Assembly: GCA_943735955.1 (NCBI GenBank)
Contig: OX030966.1
Coordinates: 868,018-932,017 of the forward strand
Direction: 5' to 3'
DNA from: Piscicola geometra
Lineage: Eukaryota; Annelida; Clitellata; Hirudinida; Piscicolidae
DNA length: 64,000 nucleotides
The translations under genes were made by a program, and so were the position numbers. Numbering within the stretch: the stretch's first letter is position 1; the number at the start of each line of letters is the position of its first letter. Shown one piece after another: positions 10,064-20,870 of the stretch. The notes beneath the pieces are model-generated. The model was not told the origin of the DNA and did no database searches. It was given only the letters and a program-made list of their open reading frames with translations.

Positions 10064-11690
10064 GGAGAAGGGAAGGGGAGGGTGGAGTTGAGGGGAGGGG
10101 AGGGTGGAGTTGAGGGGAGGGGAGGGTGGAGTTGAAAGGAAGGGAAAGGTGGAGTTGAAAGGAAGGGGAGGGTGGAGTTGAAAGGAAGGGGAGGGTGGAG
10201 TTGAAAGGAAGGGGAGGGTGGAGTTGAAAGGAAGGGGAGGGTGGAGTTGAAAGGAAGGGGAGGGTGGAGTTGAGGGAAGGGGAGGGTGGAGTTGAAAGGA
10301 AGGGGAGGGTGGAGTTGAGGGAAGGGGAGGGTGGAGTTGAGGGAAGGGGAGGGTGGAGTTGAAAGGAAGGGGAGGGTGGAGTTGAAAGGAAGGGGAAGGT
10401 GGAGTTGAGGGAAGGGGAGGGTGGAGTTGAAAGGAAGGGGAGGGTGGAGTTGAAAGGAAGGGGAGGGTGGAGTTGAAAGGAAGGGGAGGGTGGAGTTGAA
10501 AGGAAGGGGAGGGTGGAGTTGAAAGGAAGGGGAGGGTGGAGTTGAGGGGAGGGGAGGGTGGAGTTGAAAGGAAGGGGAGGGTGGAGTTGAGGGGAGGGGA
10601 GAGTGGAGTTGAAAGGAAGGGGAGGGTGGAGTTGAAAGGAAGGGGAGGGTGGAGTTGAGGGAAGGGGAGAGTGGAGTTGAAAGGAAGGGGAGGGTGGAGT
10701 TGAAAGGAAGGGGAGGGTGGAGTTGAGGGGAGGGGAGAGTGGAGTTGAAAGGAAGGGGAGGGTGGAGTTGAAAGGAAGGGGAGGGTGGAGTTGAGGGAAG
10801 GGGAGAGTGGAGTTGAAAGGAAGGGGAGGGTGGAGTTGAAAGGAAGGGAAGGGTGGAGTTGAAAGGAAGGGGAGGGTGGAGTTGAGGGGAGGGGAGAGTG
10901 GAGTTGAAAGGAAGGGGAGGGTGGAGTTGAAAGGAAGGGGAGGGTGGAGTTGAGGGGAAGGGGAGAGTGGAGTTGAAAGGAAGGGGAGGGTGGAGTTGAG
11001 GGAAGGGGAGGGTGGAGTTGAGGGGAGGGGAGGGGAGAGTGGAGTTGAAAGGAAGGGGAGGGTGGAGTTGAAAGGAAGGGGAGGGTGGAGTTGAGGGAAG
11101 GGGAGAGTGGAGTTGAAAGGAAGGGGAGGGTGGAGTTGAGGGAAGGGGAGGGTGGAGTTGAGGGGAAGGGGAGAGTGGAGTTGAAAGGAAGGGGAGGGTG
11201 GAGTTGAAAGGAAGGGGAGGGTGGAGTTGAGGGAAGGGGAGGGTGGAGTTGAGGGGAGGGGAGGGTGGAGTTGAAAGGAAGGGGAGGGTGGAGTTGAGGG
11301 AAGGGGAGGGTGGAGTTGAAAGGAAGGGGAGAGTGGAGTTGAAAGGAAGGGGAGGGTGGAGTTGAAAGGGAGGGGAGGGTGGAGTTGAAGGGAAGGGGAG
11401 GGTGGAGTTGAAAGGAAGGGGAGGGTGGAGTTGAGGTAAGGGGAGGGTGGGAGAAGGGTGGAGTTGAGGTAAGGGGAGGGTGGGAGAAGGTTTGAGTTGA
11501 AGGGAAGGGGAGGGTGGATTTGTAGGAAAGTTAGAAGGTGAAGTTGAGGGGTGGAGAGGAGGAATGGGTAAGGTGAAGAAAGGGTGGAGTTGAGGGAAGG
11601 GGAGGGTGGAGTTGGAGGGAGGGGAGAGAAAAAGGTGGAGTTGAGGGGAAGGGGAGAGGAGAATAGTGGAATTGGGGGGGGAAGGGTGGA
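10052..11690 (+). repeat. 22-23 bp purine-rich minisatellite beginning in the POR stop codon
   Basis: Unit GGTGGAGTTGAAAGGAAGGGGAG and a 22-bp variant GGTGGAGTTGAGGGGAGGGGAG, about 60-70 copies, with degenerate copies after 11440. The first unit overlaps the last codons GTG TGG AGT TGA of POR, since GTGGAGTTGA is the invariant core of the repeat. The plus (transcribed) strand is almost pure purine with frequent GGGG and GGG runs, so it can form triplex or G-quadruplex structures. It would be transcribed as 3' UTR. Confidence 0.95.
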
Positions 11691-11699
11691 GTTGAAGGA

Positions 11700-11961
11700 A
11701 GTGCGCTTATGCTTGAAATAATTAATAAATTTATGATTTGATGAATATATTTATTTATGAATGAATGAATACCAAGTAAGAATGATGGTTGAATAATCTT
11801 CGTTGCCATTGGAGTTTTTATGTCACTCTTTGTCATTATCATCATTAGAATCCCCATCATCATCATCTTTATCAGAATCACCATCATCATCATCACGAAC
11901 ATTATCTTTCCTGGTTCATTTGCTGTTCCATCATGCACTTAACCTGACATTTCAATTCTTT
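11700..11961. other. AT-rich spacer with a CAT/ATC-rich patch
   Basis: No gene seen. Contains possible polyadenylation-like AATAAA near 11724 and an imperfect ATCATC-rich stretch at 11830-11900, which produces spurious reading frames on both strands. Confidence 0.5.
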
Positions 11962-12542
11962 GGGGCCATCCATAAAAGACGTACACAAATTTTTTGCTTT
12001 TCTTACCCCCCCCCCCTAGTTGTGAACGTCCAAAACATAATTTACCGAACTTAAATCAATGAATATTTTGGGGAAATTTACAACAATATAAAGAGTATGT
12101 GTTTACAAATATTTATTTAGAAATTCCAATTATTTTCAAGAAAAATTCTTAATGAAATAATAACTGTTCAAAAGAATTTTAGTAAATCAGTGTAATAAAA
12201 ATGTAATAAACAAATTATCCACCATCGTTCAATCAGCAGAAAATTCTGATTTAAAAAAAATGCTATTTGAGATTTACAAAATAATATTCAAGCGTATTAA
12301 TTATTATTGAACCTATCGTTTCTAAATATAACCTGTTTGTGAAAGATTGTTTGGGTTTGCACCCCAACTCTTGTCATTAGAAGTATTTGCAGTAAATTTG
12401 CACAAAACTTCTGCACTCAAAATACACTATGATGTGGATATCCACTTTGTCTTAAACACCCTCCCTCCCTTGTCCACTTTAGTTTTCTTTTTGCTGAACC
12501 CTCCTTCCCCTTTTTATGTGGACGTCTTTTATGGATGGCCCC
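11962..12542. mobile_element. Short TIR transposon, GGGGCCATCCATAAAAGACG ends
   Basis: The left end GGGGCCATCCATAAAAGACG (11962) is matched by its reverse complement at the right end (12522-12542). The interior is AT-rich with no coding capacity. Flanks share only TTT, so a 3-bp duplication is possible but weak; this would fit a PIF/Harbinger-type MITE. A diverged second copy of the interior lies at 32430-32835. Confidence 0.75.
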
Positions 12543-12940
12543 TTTAGTACGTTTTTTACCTCCTTACTGACATTCATTTCGTTAATTTGAACTAGTTTTA
12601 TCATAAGAAGGGTAGTCTATTCTCATAATAATAATAATAAATCTGAGTTGCCTATTTACTCAATATATTTTCCTTTTTGCTTTTTTTTCAAAATTCTTAA
12701 TTCCCATTTATTCGCCAGGGCTCACTGTTTAATTTTCATTTAAAAACAAATAAATGGCTGCATGGAGTGATGGAAAAAGTGTGAGGGGATGTTTTTATTG
12801 ATGAGGGGGAATACGAGAGTCAAAGAAATAACAGTTATGATTGTGATCTTAAAAGTGCTCTTCACTTCTCTCGTAATTCTAAGCACTACCATCACGTCAG
12901 TTACACAATCCTTACTCAAGATTTTATTTTGCAGTATAAT
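12543..12940. other. AT-rich spacer, nothing recognised
   Basis: No coding motif, RNA gene or clear repeat unit seen, apart from a short ATA run at 12627-12640. Confidence 0.5.
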
Positions 12941-12949
12941 AATAGCTAA

Positions 12950-13390
12950 GGCTTTAATCTAAGTTAACTTTCGATTAACGCCGTTAAAAAATGTAACGCA
13001 GTTGACCACATTTTTGGAATTACAAAAAATGTTTAAACTGTTTTGCGTTACAGAAAATAGTTGAATACATTTCGTTGAAAAAGTACATCGTTTTAAAAGT
13101 TGAATTCATTAAAAAAATTCATTTCTTGTAGATTTTGTGGAAAAATTGTAACATGTTCGATAGTGTTACTTGCAATTTGTCATCTTACACACAAATTTCA
13201 TTTTCGTACTTGAACAGAGAAAAAATAAATCAGAATATCCGATGGTTAAGATTTGGCACATCGAAAGATTTCCGATTGAAAAAAATTGAAATATTATTTT
13301 ACAAATGAAAGAAAACTAAAATGGAAAGATTTGGAGAAATTATTTAAAGAAAATAAAACCTCCAACACTATACAGTAGCCCACATAGCAC
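12950..13390 (+). mobile_element. Decayed hAT fragment related to the 13.5-16.7 kb element
   Basis: 12955-13010 resembles the right terminal region of the hAT element at 16600-16656 in reverse complement (TTTAATCTAAGTTAAC, then CGATTAACGCCGTTAA). 13150-13380 resembles that element's transposase-proximal DNA, including the stretch with AATAGTGTTACTTGCAATTTG and ATCAGAATATC. It is inverted relative to that copy and has lost its exact terminus. Confidence 0.55.
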
Positions 13391-13764
13391 GTGACGTCGC
13401 GCCAGCAATCGGCTTTAGGTTGGCAAATCATCGTTAAGGCTAGCAATCTGGACGATAGATTTTAAACGTCCAATCAATATTTATTATCTTATAAACTTAA
13501 TTTATTAATTTAATTTTATATATAAAATAGAGTTGTTCCACGATTAAAATTTTTAATCGCCGTTAATCGTTCGATTAACACTTTTAATCGTTCGATTAAC
13601 ACTTTTAATCGTTCGTTAATCGTATTTTAACGCAATGTTTTTAGCATATTTGAAATAAATATAAATAAAAATTAATTTAAAAAGTCTCTTAGAAATTTCA
13701 CCAGAATTTATTTATAAAAGTAATCCACTTTCAAAGAAAAAAAATGAAATCCATAAATTATAAA

Positions 13765-15760
13765 AATACAATACAACGACGAGTGGCGTTAATCCAGACG
13801 AGCTTCAATGGAAAAGTAAATAATGATATTAATAATAATTATTATTTTTAAATTGTTATTAACCATTAATAAATAGAAAATGAATAAATAAAATGAAGAT
13901 AAAATTAGAAAGCAAGAAATTGATGAATGGAAGAGATGAGCAGTAGATTTGTGGGTTATTGTGATCTTCCAAACAAGTACGTTTTCAGGGAACGGCTGAA
14001 TGTCACGGTCGAGCTCGGGGATTTGAGTCTATTGGGAAGACTATTTCAAAAGGTCGGCGCTGCAACAAAAATGCTTCTTGCGCCTGCATACTTGAGTTTG
14101 TAGCTCTGTGCAACTTCATCTCTTGACCTAGCAGACCTGAGTCTTTCCCTCTGGGGAAGACTTGCTCTCATGACAATGCTACTCGACAAATAATCTGGAC
14201 ACTCATTGAACAGACACTTGTGCATTAACAAGATGTTTTTGTATTCAAGTCTTTTTTCAACACGAAGCCAGTGGAGCTCCTTGAGAACAGGGATGATGTG
14301 ATCATACTTTCTAGCACCTGTTATGAGCCTAGCTGTGGTGTGAATTATAGGCTGAATTTTCTGCAGCTGCGTCATTGGCAACCCAGTAAGAATGATATTG
14401 CCATAGTCAATTCGACTGAGAACCTAATCAGAAGCCAATGTTCTCAGTGAGTCCTTGGTCAATAACCATCTTATGGATCGTATTTGGCGTAGAAAAGCAA
14501 AGCAGGTGTGAGTCATCTTGTTGATGTGTGTCGTCATGGTGAGGTCTTTGTCGAGATAAACTCCTAGGTTTGTGACACTTTCAGTAGGCATTATCTCATT
14601 CTGACAAATGCGAACTGGATCTTTGGTAATGTGAACAGAGTTTCGACGGGATGAAAGTCAGATAACTTCTGTTTGGCTGGAGTTAAGTTTCAGTTGATTG
14701 GCACCCATCCAAGCAGCAATTTCGTCGATGCATGATGACACCCTTTCTTGCAGACCTTTAATGCAATGACTGTAAATCTGGGTGTCATTAGCATACTGAT
14801 GAAAAGCAAGCTCATGTCTAGCTGCTATTCTTTCCAATTCTCCAATGTACAACGAGAACAGTTAAGGACCAAGGACTGAACCTTGGGGGACTCCTACAGC
14901 GGAAACCGACATTGTCAATTTTATACCACTACAGCGGATGTCAAAACATCTGTCACTTAAGTTGTTCTTAAACCATTCTAACGCAGAGTCAAAGGAGATT
15001 TGCAGTCTTCGGAGCAGTGTTGCGTGATCTACCAGATCGAAAGCTGCCGATAGATCAAGCAAAACTAACAATGTAAGCTTACCGTCATCTGCTGCCCTAA
15101 CGATGTCTGAAAAGACTTTGGTTATGGCAGTTTCTGTCGAATGATGACGACGGTAGGCTGACTGCAAGGGAGGAAAAGATGAAATTCTGCGAGGTTGTTG
15201 ACTACTCTGTAGAGAACTATTCTTTCCATGAGTTTGAACAACACTCTCAAATTTGAAATAGGCTTGTGAGACGAAGCTTCAGTGAGTTTAATATTCGGCT
15301 TCTTAAGCAGTGGCGTGATGTAGGCCGACTTGAAAGACCTGTGGAATAAGCTCACTAAAAAAGGAGCAATTATTCAAGATATCTACTTCAACAGCCATGT
15401 AGAAACCGGGTCATTCGAGCACTGGTTATTCGGAAGCCCTTAAATAGCCCTAACTACTTCTTCTTCGTCGACTATGCCGAACCCATTCAAACTGAGCCCG
15501 TGCTCGCAAAATGAAAATGTTGGGTCATCTTGGGCATTGATTGACCTTCTTGCCGACGCAACTTTCTCTGTGAGATGTGCGTGATAGTCATCAGCACTGA
15601 TGCCTGAGACTGACGACGTCTTACTTCTGCCCGCGATGCTATTGATGAGTTTCAAGCTGACTTCCCTTTGGACTGAAAAAGCTTCAAGTTCCAGAACTGG
15701 TCTCGCTTACGTCTGCACAGACTCTTATAGACTTTCGACTACTTGACCCAGGCAAAAAAT
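13765..15760 (-). mobile_element. CR1/L2-like LINE (LINE-A copy 2) nested in the hAT element
   Basis: The longest copy of LINE-A. Reading leftwards from 15760: a pre-RT region (15440-15655), RT finger with ITPLLKKPN and SHKPISNLRVLFKLMERIV, QSAYRRHHSTETAI, LLDLSAAFDLVDH, VGVPQGSVLGP, then YANDTQIY where the active-site YADD has become YAND, the thumb and C-terminus to about 13985. The 3' UTR ends with an AATACAATAC tail at 13765-13774, the reverse of the GTATT repeats that end plus-strand copies. Stops and frameshifts are scattered throughout. Confidence 0.85.
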
Positions 15761-15796
15761 GCAATTGTTGAGCCAGAGCAAATAAAATTTTCAACA

Positions 15797-16120
15797 TTAG
15801 TTGGATCTAAAGAGGTTTTTTTCTATGTGTCCAAAAAATCTATATAGACGTTCACATGGAACTGTACTTGCAGGAGATGACAAGTACTTTCTTGCCAGTT
15901 TCGCAAGAGCCGGAAATGCTTTTCCGTGTTTTTTGCACCAAACGAGAGAATAACTCTCTAAGCCTACTTCAGATTCTGTTCTATAACTTTTGATGATTGA
16001 CTTTGTCATCATTGAGGTATCTTCATCTTCAGATGCTGAAGTTACATATGTTCGTAGTCTTTTATTTGGTGAAGGCTGTATAGTTTTGAAAGTTTCATTA
16101 TCTTCTAATAGTTTCTCCAA
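15797..16120 (-). pseudogene. hAT transposase C-terminal dimerisation domain, decayed
   Basis: About 108 residues. The C-terminal half KAFPALAKLARKYLSSPAST plus VPCERLYRFFGHIEKN matches the hAT family dimerisation signature (LARKYLsiPaSSvPsERlFS). Upstream, out of frame because of a small indel, lies LDPRIKIIKRL followed by DENEATWKELEKLLEDN. The catalytic DDE residues nearer the N-terminus are not recovered. The frame runs on to a stop in the element's flank. Confidence 0.8.
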
Positions 16121-16656
16121 CTCTTTCCAAGTTGCTTCATTTTCATCCTTTTAAAGACGCTTTATGATTTTTATTCGCGGGTCTAATGATGGGGCAATTC
16201 TTTACCATTTGATATTCTGATTAATCTTTTTCTGCTCCAGTTTGAAAAAAATTGTTTTTTCGAAACGAATGTCATAAGCTGGATCATCTTATGAAGCGCA
16301 TATTTCTTGTGTCAAGTGTCAAATTGCCAAGTAACACTATTGAGCATGTTACGTATTTTTCCCCGTCTATAAGATCTGTTGCAAATCTAAAAAGAATTTT
16401 TTACAAATTTGATGAAATGCACCTTTTCCATTCGTTTTTTAACCGTAAATTAAGAGAGTGTTTGTGTTCACTTGCTGTCAATGTAGCCAACACAGCAAAA
16501 TCAGTTTAAAATTGATAAATTTAAATGCATTACAATTTTGGAATGCGTTAATTTGTTTTTAAAAAATTTAAATATTTAACGGCGTTACAATTTTTAACAG
16601 ATGTTAATTGATTAACGCAATAATCGAAATTTAACTTAGATTAAAGAACAGCTCTA

Positions 16657-16985
16657 ATATAAAATGATCAACTAATAAATTTTAAAAGTTCAAATCGTCG
16701 TTTAAGGTTCGGCATATCGTCGTAATGGTTAACAATATCATCCCATAGATTGCATGAAACTAATTTTATTTAATAGTCATTTTTTAAAAAAAAGAATGCT
16801 TTCAAAACAATAAAAGAATTATTGAAACAAATTAAAGACAAAATATTCTTAAAATGTATGGCTATTAAATTCAATTTTAATTCTATCGATAATGGGATGA
16901 GGAAATTTAGTCTTTAGGCATTTCACGTTTATATTTACAGTTTTTGGTAGAGTTCAAGAATATTTTCGCTGACATTCACATGTTG
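16657..16985. other. AT-rich spacer
   Basis: Nothing recognised beyond the hAT target duplication at 16657-16664. Confidence 0.5.
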
Positions 16986-16989
16986 TGTG

Positions 16990-17440
16990 GTTATAGGGGA
17001 AATGCACACCAAAGAAAGCGCGCTGCATGTGGTAAATGCACATTTGATTTTGCGCGTTATATTCTGCGGATTGATGGGGTAAAAAGCAGAAAGATTTCAC
17101 ACAAAAAATATTACAATTTATTTAATTATTTGCAGAAACCTATAAAAAAAAAATTTATTCTAAAATTATAAAAAAATGTGTATACATTTTGAAAAATGGA
17201 AAAAAAAGTTAAAACAACAATTTATTTAACTGATTTTAAAACACAACAATTTTTTAAACTGATTTTAAAACATAACAATTTATTTAACTAATTTAAGAAA
17301 ATCAATATCAATAAAATAAAATATCAATTTTTAAAAGGTAAAAATAAAATGGATAAAACGCAGATCATGTGCAAAAGAAAATGTGCATTTACCACATGCA
17401 GCGCGCTTTCTTTGGTGTGCATTTCCCCTATAACCCAATA
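16990..17440. mobile_element. Non-autonomous Merlin-like element, copy 1
   Basis: Left end GGTTATAGGGGAAATGCACA (about 16990) and its inverse at 17382-17440 bracket AT-rich DNA with a few copies of the 28-bp unit also found at 17925-18512. The same left end recurs at 17693, next to DNA encoding a Merlin-type transposase, which is the basis for the family name. Confidence 0.6.
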
Positions 17441-17760
17441 AAACAGGTTATAGGTTAACTGCACGCAAAAGAAAGCACAGTGCATGTGTTAAATGCACAT
17501 TTGATTTTGCACATTTATTCTTTTTTACAGAAAAAACGTTTATTTAGGGTTAATGTTAGGGTTAGGATTAGGGTTATGGTTAGGGTTTTCAGAAAAATTG
17601 CATTTAAAGAAGAAATGTGCAAAATCAAATGTGCATTTAACACATGCACTGTGCTTTCTTTTGCGTGCAGTTCACCTATAACCTGTTTTATTGGGTTATA
17701 GGGGAAATGCACACCAAAGAAAGCGCGCTGCATGTGGTAAATGCACATTTTATTTTGCGC
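17371..17760. repeat. 390-bp near-perfect palindrome with a telomere-like loop
   Basis: Left arm 17371-17516 and right arm about 17613-17760 are inverted copies of about 147 bp with only a few mismatches. Each arm includes two related modules: one with GCGCGCTTTCTTTGGTGTGC and one with GCACGCAAAAGAAAGCACAG. The loop holds seven hexamers, TTAGGG TTAATG TTAGGG, then TTAGGA TTAGGG TTATGG TTAGGG (17544-17585). The modules look like terminal repeats of Merlin-like elements inserted head to head. Confidence 0.9.
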
Positions 17761-17924
17761 GTTATATTCTGCGGATTGATGGGGTAAGCAGCAGAAAGAT
17801 TTGAAAAAAGTAAAATATTAAAATTTATTTAATCATTTGCAGAAACCTATAAAAAAATTTTTATTCTAACATTATTTTAAAAATGTATACAAATTTTGAA
17901 AAATGGACAAAATAGTTAAAACAA

Positions 17925-18512
17925 AAATTTATTTAACTGATTTTAAAACATAACTATTTATTAAACTGATTCTAAAACATAACAATTTATTAAACTGATT
18001 TTAAAACATAACAATTTATTAAACTGATTTTAAAACACAACCATTTATTTAACTGATTTTAAAACATAACAATTTATTTAACTGATTTTAAAACATAACA
18101 ATTTATTTAACTGATTTTAAAACATAACAATTTATTTAACTGATTTTAAAACATAACAATTTATTTAACTGATTTTAAAACATAACAATTTATTTAACTG
18201 ATTCTAAAACATAACAATTTATTTAACTGATTTTAAAACATAACAATTTATTTAACTGATTCTAAAACATAACAATTTATTTAACTGATTTTAAAACATA
18301 ACAATTTATTTAACTGATTTTAAAACATAACAATTTATTTAACTGATTTCAAAACATAACAATTTATTTAACTGATTTTAAAACATAACAATTTATTTAA
18401 CTGATTTAAAACATAACAATTTATTTAACTGATTTTAAAACATAACAATTTATTTAACTGATTTTAAAACATAACAATTTATTTAACTGATTTTAAAACA
18501 TAACATTTTAAT
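17925..18512 (+). repeat. 28-bp AT-rich tandem array
   Basis: About 21 copies of a unit reading AACTGATTTTAAAACATAAC plus AATTTATT. Copies differ by one or two bases. Three isolated copies occur at 17218-17300 inside Merlin copy 1. No spacers separate the units. Confidence 0.92.
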
Positions 18513-18519
18513 TAATCGG

Positions 18520-18800
18520 CTATTCAATTCCTATTGTCCGATCCGGCACTGCATAGAGAAACACTTCTTTAGTCTCTCTGCATATCCCTCCAAAGACCCA
18601 TTGCTGAGGAAGGATTCTGCCTTTGTGGTGCTTGCGACGAGAGATGAGGGTCTCGTCAATCTCGACGTGTAGACCTGGTCCCCCTATTATTGTTCGAGTC
18701 TTCACCATCCTCCAGACGCAGACTTCACGGATTAAGTTCTTCCAGTCCACAGACGTCTTGCGACTAATGCCTATCTCATTAAGGCAAAACTTTATGGTAC
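18520..18800 (-). pseudogene. Merlin-type (IS1595-like) transposase fragment
   Basis: About 90 residues of a DDE transposase related to bacterial IS1016/ISXO2. The E-I-D-E-T-L-I-S-R-R block carries the first catalytic Asp of the family, and WVFGGICRETKEVFLYAVPD is the second conserved block. The remaining catalytic residues would lie downstream, where the 28-bp array begins, so this is a broken copy. The domain assignment is confident; activity is excluded. Confidence 0.78.
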
Positions 18801-18830
18801 GTTTGTTTGTTGCTCAACTATAAAAAAGTA

Positions 18831-19530
18831 ATATAATTTTTCAAAATTCCAAGTTGGAGTTCTCCAACCAAGTACCTTTGCGGAGGGAAATTTTTGTCTG
18901 CACTGAGCTTTACTTAAGCTCCACCTTTTTTGTGTTAGATTAATTTGATGATTATTTTGCATAATCGAACTCTATGTAACACTCCGTGTCTCTGCAAAAA
19001 CCTTATGGCCGTCTCGAATGTATGAGAAAAAGCCTCTCGGAGAAAAAGCCTTTGGATAAAATACCTTCTAGAAAAAGCCTCCTGGAAAAAAACCTCTCGG
19101 AGATAAAGTCTCCTTGTTAATATTTTAGTATAAATAAAACGGAATTTTTTATATATTCGTTTAACAATTTCAAATAAATAAAACGGACTTTTTATATAAA
19201 ATACGGATTTTTTTTATAGATTCGTTTAAAAATTTTAAATAAATGAAAAGAACTATATTTTTTAAAAATTACATTATTAAAGCGAACTAAAATTATAACT
19301 ATAACGGACTTAATTTTTTTTATAGATTCGTTTCACAATTTTGAATAAATAAAACGGACTAAATTTTCTTAATTTACATCATTAAAACGAACTTTAAATT
19401 GTCAAATTTAATGAATTATTAAATTCAATACGAATTATTTAACACAAGATAAATTGTTTGATTGATTGTGATAGTCATCAACTTACATACCTTTTTGTAT
19501 TCGTTGTCTTGGTGACTAAGAACCCTGTGA
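18831..19530. other. AT-rich spacer with short degenerate repeats
   Basis: Holds several short AGAAAAAGCCTC-like repeats at 19025-19110 and three loose repeats of TATAGATTCGTTT-containing DNA (19150-19340). No gene seen. Confidence 0.5.
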
Positions 19531-19534
19531 ATAT

Positions 19535-20230
19535 TCTATATGGGTCTATATGGGTCCCATTTGGGCTAAATGGGCTAAGGGTAATCAATATGGGTCCTAT
19601 ATGGGTCCTATATGGGCTTCGTGGGCTAGAGATTATCTATATGGGTCCTATATTGGTCCTATATGGGCTAAATGGGCTTTAAAAAAGAATAAAATTTAAC
19701 GTGTTTTTAAAGAAAAACCTATGTGGGTCCTTTATGGGTCCTATATGGGCTAAATAGGCTGTGAATAATAAAAAAAGTTGATGTGTTTTTATAGAAAGCC
19801 TATGTGGGTCCTATATGGGTCCTATGTGGGCTAAATGGGTTTGGAATAATGAAAAAAGTTTAAGTGTTTTTATGGAAAGCCTATGTGGGTCCTATATGGG
19901 TCCTATATGGGCTAAATGGGCTTTGAATAATGAAAAAAATTAAAGTGTTTTTATGGAAAGCCTATGTGGGTCCTATATGGGTCCTATATGGGCTAAATGG
20001 GCTTTGAATAATGAAAAAAGTTAAAGTGTTTTTATGGAAAGCCTATGTGGGTCCTATATGGGTCCTATGTGGGCTAAATGGGCTTGGAATAATGAAAAAA
20101 GTTTAAGTGTTTTTATGGAAAGCCTATGTGGGTCCTATATGGGTCCTATATGGGCTAAATGGGCTTTGAATAATGAAAAAAGTTTAAGTGTTTTTATGGA
20201 AAGCCTATGTGGGTCCTATATGGGTCCTAT
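19535..20230 (+). repeat. 81-bp tandem repeat (GTGGGTCCTATATGGG unit)
   Basis: Regular 81-bp spacing between TATGGAAAGCCTATGTGGGT landmarks (19872, 19952, 20033, 20114, 20195), with degenerate copies upstream. Because 81 is a multiple of three, one frame stays open across copies and reads MESLCGSYMGPMWAKWAWNN plus EKSLSVF per unit. The array resumes at 20871 after a 640-bp insertion. Confidence 0.9.
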
Positions 20231-20870
20231 ATCAATCAATCAATCAATCACTAATGATTTGTATAGCGCCCTTTACTAAGTGAACAAAGGCGCTCTTCAA
20301 ATAAATTTGTTAAATAAAACGGTTTTTAGACCATTACCAATATATGTATATATATAAATTAAAATATATATATAAACACACGATCAACCTCAATAATCCA
20401 ACCTCACCCACCCCACCATGACAATCACGCCAAAAAATCACTATCACCATAAATAAAAAATTCTTTCATCACCATAATACCAACACTCATACCACAGCAC
20501 AATCATTACCACATCATCCTCAAAACACAATCATCATTCTTCTCAATTTTCTGTCTTGCCACTGGTGCCGAGGCTGCGAAAGAGGGTGAAGGAGAAGTCT
20601 TTGCCAACGCTGGTACTGCTGCTGCTATGGAAAGCTTTCTCCTTTATCCTTTCTCCTTGAGCGCTTTGATTCCCTGCGGCCATCTTGGTCTGCTGCGGCC
20701 ATTCTCGACAGATTCAAAACAACCAACATTTGCATTAAAAACATTCTAATTAATTAAATTTAATTTTTATTTAGACTTTAGATTCTAAAATTTTAATATA
20801 TTATACCCAAAACCGTTTATTCCACAAATTTATTTGAGCGGCTGCCAAAATGGCAGCCGCTAACCAAAGA
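20231..20870 (-). mobile_element. LINE 3' end / SINE-like insertion inside the 81-bp array
   Basis: On the minus strand the insert ends with GGGCGCTATACAAATCATTA and a TGATTGATTGATTGATTGAT tail at 20231-20250, the 3' signature of the LINE families here. Its body, with GCTGCCATTTTGGCAGCCGC near 20850, is related to the insert at 23441-23935 (GGTGCCGAGGCTGCG module shared). Tandem array continues on both sides, so it is a clean insertion. Confidence 0.7.

Larger units (their letters stand above)
13528..16656 (-). mobile_element. hAT transposon with perfect 8-bp target duplication and a nested LINE
   Basis: The left end begins TAGAGTTGTTC and the right end is GAACAGCTCTA, an 11-bp TIR with one mismatch. 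The flanking octamer ATATAAAA is present on both sides (13520-13527 and 16657-16664), the 8-bp duplication that defines hAT insertion. Subterminal GTTCGATTAACACTTTTAAT copies occur at 13565-13625. The minus strand at 15797-16180 encodes the end of a ZBED-type hAT transposase: LDPRIKIIKRL, then the dimerisation block ALARKYLSSPASTVPCERLY. Much of the central region has been replaced by LINE-A (13765-15760), so the element cannot be autonomous. Confidence 0.9.
17693..18830 (-). mobile_element. Merlin-like transposon with transposase fragment, copy 2
   Basis: Starts with GGTTATAGGGGAAATGCACA (17693) and contains a 28-bp satellite at 17925-18512. At its far side the minus strand (18520-18800) encodes an ISXO2/DDE_Tnp_IS1595-type domain: LNEIGISRKTSVDWKNLIRE, then GGPGLHVEIDETLISRRKHH and GRILPQQWVFGGICRETKEV. 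That domain defines Merlin transposons. The second terminal repeat beyond 18830 was not found and the transposase is truncated at both ends. Confidence 0.75.

Noticed and set aside
11531..11938. Minus frame with Pro/Ser-rich tail
   Set aside because: Reverse strand of the degenerate minisatellite and a CAT-rich patch.
17544..17585. Chromosome end
   Set aside because: Only seven imperfect hexamers, enclosed by a palindrome and followed by ordinary sequence on both sides.
17925..18512. CRISPR-like regular repeats
   Set aside because: 28-bp units are directly abutting, with no spacers, in animal DNA.
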